Shown one piece after another: positions 1 to 11,700 of a DNA stretch of 64,000 bases (its first letter is position 1; each line of letters starts with the position of its first letter). The DNA is from Listronotus oregonensis. Taxonomy: Eukaryota > Arthropoda > Insecta > Coleoptera > Curculionidae. The position numbers were made by a program, and so were the translations under genes. Location: contig JAHBCN010001333.1 of the NCBI GenBank assembly GCA_019359885.1, positions 62,001-126,000 on the forward strand, read 5' to 3'. The notes below the pieces were generated by a model. The model worked only from the letters and a program-made list of their open reading frames with translations, had not been told where the DNA came from and made no database searches.

Positions 1-104
1 GTCAAAATTAGACAAAATTTATAGGACCCGTTTTTGTTCGTAATGACATATAATGTTATCGTGTGTGGATTTTAAATATTATGTCATAAAGTTATAAAAA
101 CAAA

Positions 105-1180
105 CCGCAGGCGTGTCATATGGAGAGCACCAGTCTCCTCAGGAATGTCCTGACCTGTGACAGACTGGGAATGCCCTCAGACATAATGCCTACAGCAACC
201 AATTACAACCGGCCCCACAAAGGGAGGACTGGAGTCGAAAAACGACCGACCTGCTCCGGGCTGACATCTGTTGGTACACCGATGGCTCCAAAACCAAGGA
301 CGGTGTTAGAGCTGGAATATATGGACAGAGGCCGAGGGCAGAGTTTTCCTTTAGCCTGGGCACTCTGGCAACCATATTTCAAGCAGAGGTATTTGCTATT
401 GAGATTCTGTGCTAGATCGCTGGTTGATCGGCACTGCACACGTAAGACAGTTAAAATATTCTCCCATAGTCAAGCAGCTCTTAAGGCTCTTGAATCCAGC
501 CGGTGCAATTCGAAAACCGTCTGGAATTGCAAGGATGCGCTGACCAAACTGGGTCAAAACAATAAGGTTACACTACTGTGGATACCTGGACACACCGGCC
601 TACAGGGGATTTAAACCACAGACCTCCTTGCTAAGAGGGGGCGGAAACAAAATTCACAGGGCCGGAACCGGTCATCGGTATATCTTACGGAACGGCCAAG
701 CAGTTCATATCAGCTTGGACACAAAGAGAAAATCTTCGGTACTGGCATGGACTTTCGGGTCTCAGACACTCGAAGGCCTTCATAAGCCCACCGAACCAAC
801 AATGTACTGTCAAACTACTGGAGCAATCAAGGGTACACCTTAAAACTCTAGTGGAACTGTACACGGGACACTGCAGATTAAAATACCACATACATAAGAT
901 CGGCCTAGCGGAAGACGCCGAGTGCCGCATGTGCATGGAGGGGGATGAATCGGCAGAACACATACTGTGTTCGTGCCCAGCACTGGCCGACTAAGATTCG
1001 CAATCCTCGGCAATGACACCTTGTTGCCGGGGGAGGTAAAAGATCTCTCTCCAACAGGATCATCAGATTTATTAGAAGTCTGGACCTGGTGGGAGAAATA
1101 TAAAAGGGTGTAAGCCACAATAGACCGATCGGTCGCGGTGGAAGGGTGTTATACCCACTCACTTTAAACCTACCTACCTA
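105..1180 (+). mobile_element. Non-LTR retrotransposon 3' fragment, copy 1 (RNase H region)
   Basis: This is the 3' end of a Jockey/R1/I-type LINE, truncated at its 5' end. The plus-strand frames read a ribonuclease H domain: YTDGSKT-like start, ILPWIPGHTGLQG-like end (LLWIPGHTGL at about 575-605), then a C-terminal Cys-rich tail (CRMCMEG) near 920-950. It aligns almost base for base with the copy at 35540-36598. Relative to that copy it lacks about 16 bases near 213 and has an extra base near 406, so no complete frame survives. The 3' end carries a (CTAC)n-like tail at about 1168-1182. Family is inferred from RNase H and tail motifs; the exact clade is not certain. Confidence 0.88.
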
Positions 1181-1504
1181 CCTATAAAAAACATTTTTTG
1201 AATACCCCTTAGTCCAAAATGGAATACATTTTAAGTATCCTATTAACGTTTTAATAAAATATAGTTTGTTTAACTCCACTTATGATTTTTTTATCCCTTG
1301 TATTGAATTAAAAAATTCTTGTGCAGATGGATACTCATAAGACGTTTGGTCTGATGTTTCACAAAAGGGATGATGCTCGAGGTGATCATTTGACATTTTA
1401 TTGTTGGATTTGGGGAGCCTAGGGAGTAGGGAGTGACTCACCCCTTGTATAACATTTAGGTCAAATTATAGTTTTCCAACAATGTAATTAATAGATTTTT
1501 TAAC

Positions 1505-1569
1505 TGCACACAATTTGTCATTTTTACACTAAATTGGCAATTTAGTGTAAAAATGACAAATTGTGTGCA
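1505..1569. repeat. Near-perfect 32-bp palindrome (hairpin with 1-base centre)
   Basis: Bases 1505-1536 are the exact reverse complement of 1538-1569, with a single G at 1537 between them. The arms begin TGCACACAATTTGTC. A looser relative of one arm occurs near 2650-2690, so this may be the centre of a small fold-back element; no target duplication was seen. Confidence 0.9.
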
Positions 1570-1639
1570 AAAACAACGGGGAATATAGTGAAAATAAGGT
1601 TAGTTTGATTTTCAACTTTGATTATGAATATCTCGACAA

Positions 1640-1735
1640 AAAAAATTGTTTTCAGATTCGTGATCAGCGCCCCAAAAAACCTCCGTATACCAAATTTTGT
1701 CAAAATCGAAGTGGAGGCAACTTTCGAGACAATTA
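1640..1735 (-). repeat. Dispersed repeat with GGTATACGGAGG / GGGGCGCTGAT core
   Basis: On the minus strand this reads ATGGTAATTGTCTCGAAAG, then GGTATACGGAGG, then TGGGGCGCTGATCACGAA. Related pieces lie at 2510-2575 (+), 7280-7375 (+, inside the P-element intron) and, more weakly, near 27020-27060 (-). The family is unclassified and no ends were defined. Confidence 0.6.
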
Positions 1736-3394
1736 CCATTTTTTTTTTGTTTTTAAATGCGTTATTTAAACGATTTTTTTGAATCCATGTTTATTTTTAG
1801 AAAACGATTAGTTCCTATATGATTTTTTGAGATACCTAATAAGTTGTTTTTGTTATTTTGTTGTACCCGCTAAATAAATTACGTTTTTTTATTTATCTTT
1901 AATCTCTAAATCCTGGAATTAGTATACCAATCCAACAATCCAGGGATTTTTAAAACCTTTCAGGATGTATCTAAAATAATTAAGAGTTTTTATATGTATC
2001 TGTGATCTTAGGATCAATCCCGGGTTTGCAACTTCTATATAGTCCAAATCGCTCGAAATAAAGGATTGGCGTAAATTGTTACAGCCTATCGAAAAATCAA
2101 TCTTGGCGGCAGATTTAAAGTAAACAAATTTTTAATTTTCTCCTCATAAATTTTGTTTTAAATTTTAAAATATAACATAACAACTTATTCCTTGAATACC
2201 GACACTGCATAGTTAACTTTAGTACTAATTAAATTGAAGTTATAAACATAATTTACATAGCCTATTATCGTAACCAAAAATAGGTGTTACTAATAACACG
2301 AATTTACTTGGATAACCAATAAAATAAAGATCCTATTTATATAGGAAATTGCAAAAATTTATTTTTCAACAAATTAACATAATTTTCCAACGTTGCCAGA
2401 TGTTTTTTATACGTATACGTATTTTAGTGCTTAATTTTTATTTTTTATTCTCAAATAATTCCGAAGATATCCAAAAAAAAAACGATTTTTACTTTTCTTA
2501 TACGTGCTTTGGTAATTGTCTAGAAATATGGTATATGGGGGTTTTTGGGGCGCTGATGATATTATGAAAAAATTTTTTGGCGGAAACGTTTCGTTTTCGA
2601 GAAAGCCATCATCAAACTACCCTTATTTACACCTTATTCCCCCCTCTTTTTGTACACAATTCTTAATTTTTACACTAAAGTGGCACACAATATTTTATAA
2701 ACAGACAACACCTTTTAAAGTAGTTTTATGTTTATTTAACACCTTTTTTTTCATTAAATTGCGAAGTTTCACTTTCAAACCGGGCGGCCATGTTTGCCAA
2801 ATAATTCCCTAGTGTATACATGGTGGCGGCGTTTAAAAAAAAAGTTTGCAATTAAATAAAAAATAGTTATAAATAAATATAAAAACAAGGTTTTAAAAGG
2901 TGCTTATAAAGTTGGTAAATATCAGAGTTGCGGCTACTTTCTAGACAATTACCCGTGCTTTTTGTGACTTTATTTTTAACGATAAAAACTAAAACGCTTT
3001 TACCGCAATAATTAAAACAAAACGGGGTGGGAGGGGGAGTTGCTATTTTTTTTAATCTAACGTTTTATCTAAGGGTCCCTCAGTGAGCTTCCGATATTAA
3101 TTTATTTTCATCCAATGCTAATCTAGAATATTATTTAACACGTTTTGTGTTAAGGAAACTAAAATGTGTCAAACACCATAAAGAAAGCAATAATGTCTCT
3201 CCACGAGTCTTTCTACATAAAAAGGTGTCTCCCCATCTCTGTCTTACTCCCATTTATTATGGAAAATAACTGTATTTATTATTGGAGAATCGAGTGTTAC
3301 AGATAGATATTTGTAAAACACCGGTAAAAAACCAAAAAGCTGCAAAAAAAAGCAACAACTCAGTAATTGAAAATAAAATAACATAAGTGCCGTC

Positions 3395-3965
3395 CACGCC
3401 TAAAGTCGCCCATCCCTTTCATACAAAAATTGATTGTTAAACGGACCGGGACTACCTGGACGGATCATTACATTTTTTCCTATTTTAGTTTAATTCGCAA
3501 TGCAGTATTTTAAATGGACCCCAAATGTAGCGCTGTTCCAAATAAGATTGAATACGCTTTACCAAAAGTTCTCAATGCTTGAAAATATTATTTTTGTAGG
3601 AGACTGTACACGCAATACATAAGGACTTAATAACAAACAGAGCCAATAAACTTTTAAAATTCACAATATTTTTAACAAAACGGCCAAAATTTCAGGTTGT
3701 TTTTTTTTAATTATCTAAAACTTTGATTTATATTGCATTGGTTTTTAAAAAATATGGTAAAAACCGTTTTCGAGATATTCCGAAATGAATACTTGGCATT
3801 CATACATGACAGATATATGCACAATTTGATTGTTAATATCTCGTTTTACGGACGATTAAAAAATTCGTTATTTTTTTCAATTAGATAAAAGACATTTTTA
3901 TTAACCCTATATTTCAATTTCATTTAATTCTTAAGAAAAACCTTTTACGAGTAAACTACCTTAAG
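3395..3965 (+). repeat. Dispersed repeat family A, copy 1
   Basis: This shares long blocks with 12625-13165 (same strand) and 61590-62430 (opposite strand): AAAAATTGATTGTT, CAATGCTTGAA...TATTATTTTTGTAGGAGACT, and TAACCCTA...TTTAATTCTTAAGAAAA. No coding potential or clear termini were seen. It is probably a non-autonomous element or a fragment of a larger one. Confidence 0.75.
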
Positions 3966-4738
3966 GTATAGATGTTGTGTTTAAGGAAACCTTTTTACCA
4001 GCCAAACTGTAAAACTTCATCTTTTCCCCCACAAAAACAAACTGGTTTTTGAAAAAATTTAAAAAAAGTCTTGTAGCTCTTACTCCAAAAATAAACAATC
4101 TAATTTTATATTTAGATTGCTGCCACATAATTTTTTTTAAAACGTTCTTTAATCTACCTGTACAACTTTGGCACATAAAAACGCTCTACCTCGACTTATT
4201 TATTTTAAGACATTCATTGTTTTCCCTGTCGACCTATGTAAGTGCTCTACACATCTTTAATATGAATAAGATTTTGACTTATTTTGATTTGATTTAAACC
4301 TCTTACTTCCCTTGAGACACCCACGGTACGTTAGTACTCAAGCATCAAGCATTCATCGAGTGTCACAAGATTAAAATGATTATTGAATTTATTATTTAAA
4401 TAATTTCACAGTTAAAAAAACTGCGCTTTTTAGCCAGTCTCGGTGTGCTGCTAATTGTAGATATTAGATATCTAAGTGAAAGGTGTCTTGTTTTGAAGGC
4501 TAAAATAAATAAAAAGGCGCATCCTGGACTGGCCGGCTTTACTGTCTGTAAATGGTATTAATTTCTGATTTTTTTACTTCCTGCTTTTAGATTTTAAAAT
4601 TTCGATGGTCATTTATTATTATAGAAAGATAAAGGATAGAATTAGTAACATTCCTGTCTTTTATTTATACACGTGATAACAATAGTAAAAAGCAATTTTA
4701 CACGTTAACACCTTAAATAAGGATCTATAGGTCTGTTT
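3966..4738. other. AT-rich stretch without recognisable gene
   Basis: No exon, repeat family or domain was recognised. The open frames on both strands are short, overlap one another and lack known motifs. Confidence 0.4.
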
Positions 4739-4851
4739 GTTATTTAGAAATAGTTTACACTATTTTACACTTTTTGTACACATCTAGCCCTACAATACAC
4801 CTGAAGCTGACGTTAAAAAGTGTAAAATAGTGTACACTATTTCTAAATAAC
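4739..4851. mobile_element. Short MITE with 37-bp inverted repeats
   Basis: The arms at 4739-4775 and 4815-4851 are inverted copies (GTTATTTAGAAATAG...ACACTTTTT) with one mismatch. The left end of the mariner-type element begins only a few bases further on. Decayed relatives are at about 22447-22562 and 62013-62125. Confidence 0.8.
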
Positions 4852-4858
4852 ACACATA

Positions 4859-6889
4859 CAGGGTTATTCATGTTAAAGTAAACAGGGCTTTATTTTTGAA
4901 CTTCCCAGTACTTTTTTAAAAAACGAATATAGCCATTTCGTGTATTTTTTCCGTAGAATTCAATAATCTAATCAGAAAAACATTTGAAACAAAAACAAAA
5001 CAGTTACAGCACGAGTGACGTATTTTTTAAATGGAATACCCTGTATATTTTTATATCCATAGATAGAGATTTTCACGAAGAATTCGGTGATATAGGGGTT
5101 GCTGGGTTTATTTCCTGCGGTTCTGCTGCAATTGACTAAAAACTGCATGATACTATAAGGATAGTTTCACTTGAAAAAACCTGGCTGCCATAGGTCACAG
5201 GTGCTTATTTGTCAAAGTCAAGAATTTTAAAAATACGTTTATTACTTTTTGGAGTAGTTTTATAATGAGGTTTTCATCAGAAGAACGGCTTCAAATTATA
5301 TTATATGCTAAAAATGATATGATATATCTATTTCTAAACCAAGCAGCAAAATTACAATAAACGGAAAAAAATTAAAATACAATACGAGGTAAAATATGAT
5401 CGTAATAAGACCACTTATAACAAAAAAATACAATATCACTAATAATTTAAATGTTCTATATGAGCCCGTTATTTTCGAAACATGATCTATAACCCCTCCT
5501 TAGCCTTTCTAAGCTCGCCGATATTATTTGACGTTCTTGGTTAAGACGATTAATTTCATTAACCATTTTTTCTCTCATTTCTTCCGTGTTTGTGTTCCGT
5601 TTTTTTTTGGTAAACGACATTCTTCAAGTGACCCCATAGAAAAGTGTCCAAAATTGTAATATCTGGATTATTAGGTGGCCATCTAATAGTGCCATAACAT
5701 CCAATCCACTGATTGTATCGGCGAATGAGATACTGTACAACTTGACGAACAGCATGGGGCGGCGCTCCGTCTTGTTGCCAAATTATCTTGCGATACGTTT
5801 TGAGTGGCAATTCTTCTAACATGTCCTCAATATCGTTTTCAAGAAGATTGAGAATTGAGATATCTTTCTCCAGTTAAGGAACCCTCATAGAATATGGACC
5901 CGACAATTCTATTGTTAAGCACACCACACCAGACGTGAAGAGAAGACCTCCCTTGGTATTTAATATCTTGAAATTTCCTGGGATTTTGTCGGTTAAAAAT
6001 TCCCGATGTAGTGAATGTAGCTTCATCCGTCCAAAGAATCGTTTGAACCAGGGTAGTATCGTTCATGGATTAAAATTTGGGAAACAAATTGAAAGCGAAG
6101 TTCTTTTTGTTCACGTGTTAAATGCTGCACTCTAAGAACGTAATATGGAAGATACTTAAAATATTTCAGTGTTCTCTGAACCGTCGCATAGGTTACTCTT
6201 CTTCTTGCAGGGCCATTCCTTAAGTCTTTAACTGCGTCATTGACTTCATGGGATACAAAGTAAAATAATTTAGAATAGCTCGATCCCGGTTTATTTTTCT
6301 CATTGTAGTCCTTATGTAACGATTTTGTTTCTTCGAATAAGACCTTCAGTTTTAAAATCGTTTTTACTGATATATTTCGGTGGAAATTTGCAACATATCT
6401 TCGTTGTGTTTCCCTGGCATTTTCTCCACGTTTATAATAGAGAGATATAATTTGAAGCCGTTCTTCTGATGAAAACCTCATTATAAAACTACTCAAAAAA
6501 GTAAAAAACGTTTTTTTAAAATTCTTGACTTTGACAAATAAGCACCTGTGACCTGTGGCAGCCAGGGTTTTTCAGGTGAAACTATCCTTATAGTATCATG
6601 CAGTTTTTAGTCAATTGCAGCAGAACCGCATGAAATAAACCCAGCAACCCCTATATCACCCAATTCCTCGTGAAAATCTCTATCTATTGATATAAAAATA
6701 TATGGGGTATTCCATTTAAAAAATACGTCACTCGTGCTGTAACTCTTTTGTTTTTGTTTAAAATGTTTTTCTGATTAGATTATTGAATTCTACGGAAAAA
6801 AAACACACGAAATGGCTATATTCGTTTTTTAAAAAAGTACAGGGAAGTTAAAAAATAAAGCCCTGTTTACTTTAAAATGAATAACCCTG
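4859..6889 (-). mobile_element. Mariner/Tc1-superfamily element with about 0.45-kb inverted repeats
   Basis: The ends read CAGGGTTATTCAT and ATGAATAACCCTG, flanked by TA on both sides (4857-4858 and 6890-6891), the Tc1/mariner target duplication. The inverted repeats run from 4859 to about 5300 and from about 6452 to 6889. They are unusually long and contain the transposase start codon and first codons on both sides (ATG at 5265 on plus, 6481 on minus), giving MRFSSEERLQII twice. Between them lies one minus-strand transposase pseudogene. The adjoining P element begins 3-4 bases past the right TA. Confidence 0.92.
5559..6481 (-). pseudogene. Mariner-like transposase (DDE_3 type), frameshifted
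   Basis: The N-terminus MRFSSEERLQIISLYYKRGE resembles the DUF4817-type helix-turn-helix common in insect mariner-like transposases. The first catalytic Asp lies in LWTDEATF (about 6040), the second in IIWQQDGAPPHA (about 5780), and the third is likely the Asp of PDITILDTFLWG, about 40 residues after the second. The gene is broken: three consecutive segments lie in three different frames, with shifts near 6055 and 5835. A small deletion at each shift would explain this. It is inactive as it stands. The start is set at 6481 because the TIR-encoded copy of the same ATG is conserved at 5265. Confidence 0.88.
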
Positions 6890-7381
6890 TACCACAGCTT
6901 ACTTACAGCTGTAACACTCTCTTGGCGGGAACGGTTAGCGCCGATCTCGTCGCGCAGGCTTTATGTTCCGCCCTGTCCGGGAAAAGATGTCTTTGGCGTG
7001 CAGTCGGGAGAACTTTCGGTATTATTGTCGTTTAGCCGCCATAGCCGTAGGTATAATTTTTGTGTGTTTTAGTTGATCGTTTTGAACATTGCGTTTTATT
7101 TTTATTTTTTACACTTCGATAAAATGAGTGACAAAAAACCATTAGGACATCATCATGTTTGTGCAGTGCGAAACTGTTTTAATAAAGGTTATAACTCAAA
7201 GAAGAAATTCTTTAGTTTTCCTAAGGATGCTAACCGGTAAGTACTTAAACAATTTTTTTGCATATTTTAGTAAAAATTAAACTTTTGGTAATTTCTAGAA
7301 AGTGTCCGCAACTCCGATTTTGACCAAATTTGGTATACGGAGTTTTTGGGGCGCTCGAATTAAAACCAATTTTAATACTTA

Positions 7382-7385
<4 letters not shown>

Positions 7386-7464
<79 letters not shown>
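7386..7464. repeat. (TA)n microsatellite
   Basis: About 79 bases of alternating TA inside the first intron of the P-element transposase gene. Confidence 0.95.
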
Positions 7465-7467
<3 letters not shown>

Positions 7468-8312
7468 GGTGTTTATCTTAAAACTTACCACTCACGTTAT
7501 ATGTGAATTTTGCCGAAACACGCCAACAAATTTATTGAGGGGGAAGGTTTTTTTACAAAAAAATAGATGGTGCTACTTTAAACCCCAGGGCTACCACCCT
7601 AAAATTTTAAGATGGAACAAGGGGTCGTGTAATACATCATTTTAAAGGCCTTTTTATTTAGTATGAGCCTATTTTGTTATTAATAAAATTTACAAACATA
7701 CTTGCTTTTTTGTTTATCTTTTTAAGACATTCCAAAACTAATTCAAATCAAAATCATTGTCAAGTTTATTATTTTGTTGTTTCTAAGTCAATGGTGAACA
7801 CTTTTATTAGGTAAACGTATTCCTTTGCAAAATATTCTTATTTTCGCAAAACAAAATATTATACTAGACTATTTATTGTAGTCAAATGTAGTAAGCATGG
7901 TTTAAAAATGTTATTATTTATTTACAGAGCCAGAATATGGGCACTAAAAGCCAATCGAGAAGACCTGCTTGGCAAAGTAAACAATTTATATAAAAGTTAC
8001 TCGTTATGTGCAGACCATTTTGAAGAGAGGATGTTCACGAGTCACTTGCATGCACGATTAGTAGCCACTGCAGTTCCCACCCTATTCCCATCTCTTGAGG
8101 GAAGTTCCAGAACTGACCATTCGTATAGTGCACCGCCTTTGGAACGATCTAGAGGAATACAAGTTCTAGATGATATAGTATTAGTTTCAGAAGGGAATCC
8201 ATAACCATCATTTATAATTTATCCAGGTAATAAAAATAATAATATTTTAATTCAAAATAAACTTGAATCTTCTATGTTCAATTTCGATTTTTCCCAGTTT
8301 TTTGAAAATCAG

Positions 8313-8763
8313 TACAAAATAAAGTGATTTGTAACCCTAAGTGGTCAATATATGTTCTGGAAGCGGCGAAGCAATTAATAGTTTATTACGGTTTGGCGAC
8401 AGTAAATAGCGTGGAAAATACAAGTTCGGTTTGGTCATTAAGCAGATGTACATTATTATTTTTATTGCCTTTGTATATTTCTAGGGATTCCAGAAAATTA
8501 AATATTAAATTATACCTAGAAATATACAAAGGGAATAAAAATAATAATGTACATTATTATTTTTATTGTCTTTGTATATTTCTAGGGATTCCAGAAAATT
8601 AAATATTAAATTATGCCTAGAAATATACAAAGGCAATAAAAATAATAATGTACATCTGCTTAATGACCAAACCGAACTTGTATTTTCCACGCTATCTGTT
8701 AATTGCCCGCCGTTTCCAAAGAATATATTTACCACTTAAGGGTACAAATCACTTTATTTTGTA
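8313..8763. mobile_element. Nested fold-back MITE inside P-element intron
   Basis: The outer arms match in reverse: TACAAAATAAAGTGATTTGT at the left end and its inverse at the right end. The centre holds two roughly 102-base tandem units (about 8448-8550 and 8551-8653). Each is a hairpin: GTACATTATTATTTTTATTG faces its inverse around an AT-rich loop. Open frames on both strands here are by-products of the symmetry. Confidence 0.8.
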
Positions 8764-11700
8764 TTAATATTTTAGTCTGTAAGAAATATTTCTTTGAAAA
8801 TGACTTTGTGAGTTGAAACAGCAGTCGCAATTGTTAATATATTTTAGTGGTAAAAAACAGAAGTTTTATTTATCAGTGTTCATGATGATTAATTACCACA
8901 TAGTAACGGCTAATAGCATCAATTTTTTAAAATGAGCTGACAATTATATGTTATTTGTACAAATCAAGTATTGTTTAAGCATTTGGTCAACCATGCATAA
9001 AAAATCTCCAGTTGTTAACCAAATAAATTGTTCTTTTCTTAAAACTACATATTAACCAAAGTTGTTATTTAATGGCTAATTAAAATGTATTTTTGGAGCT
9101 GACCAGACAAATGTAGTTGAAACCGAGATTCAGCATGAGATCGTCGTCAGTCCAATTACAGTTAGTCCTACTCTAACATCTCCAACATCTACCCAAACGT
9201 CAGCCAGTTTATCCTTTGATAGCCCAAGGAAGAATAAGTACAGACAACAAATCAAGTCCCTTACTGCGAAAACAAATATTTAAGACAAAGGGTTCAGGTA
9301 CTTGAAAGTCAAAGAATTAATGAATTGGACAATATATCTTTGGAGCAATATATGTCTTTAACATCCAAATTTTGCAATCCGGATACTGCAAAATGTATTA
9401 ATATGCAAGTATCACAGGGGCATAAACACCCAAAGGGTAGACGTTACAGCAAGGAGTTTAAAAATGAATGTCTACCAATATATTTTGCTGGTCCCGGAGT
9501 GTATAAAAAATATTTAATGTCTAAATATAGCCTTCCCTCGCCTAACACTTTGCTAAAAGAAATAAGATCAGTTAAGATAGGACCCGGATTAGATAATCCC
9601 GAGTTCTTCATTTTATTTAAAAAAAGGTTGACAGTTTTCAACCCCAAAGTAAATATTGCTTATTGTGCTTTGATGAAATGTCTATAAAAGCTAATTTATT
9701 TTATGAACGAAATCAAGATTGCATCATTGGGCTAGCAATGGGTGATACAGGGAGAAAATTTTTAAACCAACTTTAACTGCCTGTGTATTTATGGTCAGAG
9801 GTATTTATTCGAAGTGAAACAGCCGATAGCCTATTTTTTATGCCATACTTCTTGTAACGCTAATTTATTACATAAACTATTAAATGAAGCTGTGCAAAAA
9901 TTAAAAAATGTGGGGTTAAATGTTTGCGGAATTACTTGTGATATGGGGTCCAACAATATCAAATTGTCAAATATTTTAAAGATATCTCCAGATAATACTG
10001 GTTTTTATTTAGAAAACCAATATCTCTTTTTCATCTTTGATGTGCCACATATTATAAAAGCGATGAGAAATATGTTGATGATATATGACTTTTATATTAA
10101 TGGTAAAAAAATTTCGTGGCAATATATTAAAGACTTCTATGAGTTAGATAAAAAATTTCCTGTCAAAGCAGCACATAAATTAACGGATTCTCATATTTAC
10201 CCGACTGGTTTTCAAAAATGAAGGTCAAACTTGCCACCCAAGTATTTAGTTACTCAGTCCATGTAGGTATGAGTGTTTATATTAGATTTGGTTCCCTTCC
10301 CGATGAAGCGACAGAAACTGCTGAATTTGTTAATAGAGTAGATCAATTATTTGATATTTTAAATTCTTCACAAACCTTTTCCCCAAAAAATATAATGTTG
10401 CCTTTAAAGCAAACTCATTTCAATTAGAGTTTCTAATGGATTGTTTGACCTTCTTTAAAAATCTTGAAATTCGAGACAAAAATCATAAAAATGTTACCAA
10501 AAAATTAAATTTATTAGAAGTCTTATAATTTCCATCAACAGTATTATTCAGTTATTTTACTATCTTCGTGAAAATGCAGGGTTCGATTGTGTACTACACG
10601 AAGATTAAACCAAGATTGTCTGGAGAACCATTTTGGTAAAATCAGAAGTGCAAACGGCAACTGCATTAACCCAACAGCAATACAGTTCCACAGAACATTT
10701 AGAAAGTTGCAATGCGTCAACTTACTTAACTCAGGTACAGAAAACTGTGAGGCAGATTCTGATCAGATGCTTTTAAGGCTTTCTGATTGCGAACAGGTTT
10801 TTGTACCTGAAGATAAGGATAAAGTACCAGACCAAAAGACGCACTAAATGGCATGGATTACCAAAAAAATGAAATGCTGCAAAAAATTTCATAAGGTACG
10901 TGTACGGGTACCTTTTAAATAAGCGTTAAGGATTCACTCTTGTGACATTTGCAATAAATATAGCAAAGACCACAATGAACTTGATGATTCATCTTTTTAT
11001 TGTTTTCTTAGAGTATATAAAAGTGCGAATGGTGATACATTCGGAAATTTGCAAATGCCTAATGATGAATTTGTGGAACTAATATGTAAAATAGAAAAAA
11101 ATATTTCAACAAAATTTTGAAAAATTGGCCACAAAAAGCAATATTTGCGGTACACTTTTAGGTATAAGTAACCATTTACCCTTTAAATATTTTCCCAAAG
11201 AATTTATAGTTAAATTATATTTAAGAGTTAGAATTTATTATACATTAAAAACAATAAATGCTAATGTTAGAAATATAAATAAGAATAAATTAATAATATG
11301 GAAAAAATGTAATATACCTACGTAGTTGTAAGTAATTTTTTTGTTTTGTTTTTTCGTCCATTTATTTTTGTATGTCTGGCTGAAAAATTAATTTTGTAAA
11401 ATTCTTTATTGCTGTTAGTAAAACATTAGTGTTGCGAATAGGTAAGCATTTTTTATTTTGTTTCTTATACATCTGTTACATTTCGATTAATGGGCAATAA
11501 AACTTATTAAAAACTTAAGCTACAGAACATTATTTTATTTATTGCTTAATTAAAACACGCCTCAGCGTGTTCAAATCGAACTTTCAAACACACGCGTGTT
11601 TTAAAGGTTGCCATGGTACAACAATCAAAAACGGGAGAAATGTGAAGTCTAAGATGGCATTGCAACAACCTATAACCTCGAATTTTTGCACATGTTAGGC

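Larger units (their letters stand above)
1190..3390. other. AT-rich stretch without recognisable gene
   Basis: No coding exon was recognised. The stretch holds a near-perfect hairpin (1505-1569), two pieces of a dispersed repeat containing GGGGCGCTGAT-like text (1640-1735 in reverse, 2510-2575 forward) and a degenerate half-copy of the hairpin arm near 2650-2690. Short open frames here have no recognisable motif and look like chance. Confidence 0.5.
7124..11325 (+). pseudogene. P-element transposase with N-terminal THAP finger, multiply broken
   Basis: Exon 1 (7124-7236) ends at CCG|GTAAGT and joins exon 2 at 7928 after TTTACAG. The joined frame reads a C2CH THAP finger: CAVRNC, then SLCADHF, ending AVPTLF, the usual THAP close. 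Exon 2 has a stop at 8202-8204 or continues to a donor at 8227. A further exon from about 9096 carries the middle region. P-transposase signatures follow: CFDEMSIK near 9665 (catalytic Asp), GITCDMGSNN near 9930, FIFDVPHIIKAMRNMLM near 10030, NQDCLENHFGKIRSANG near 10605, and LRIHSCDICNKY near 10930. These sit in different frames, with shifts near 9283, 9655, 9775 and 10925, so no functional protein is made. THAP9 is the vertebrate relative. Confidence 0.9.

Noticed and set aside
8324..8735. Two opposite-strand frames with the same peptide SVENTSSVWSLSRCTLLFLL
   Set aside because: The identical peptide on both strands is a consequence of the inverted repeat. It is a fold-back MITE, not a gene.
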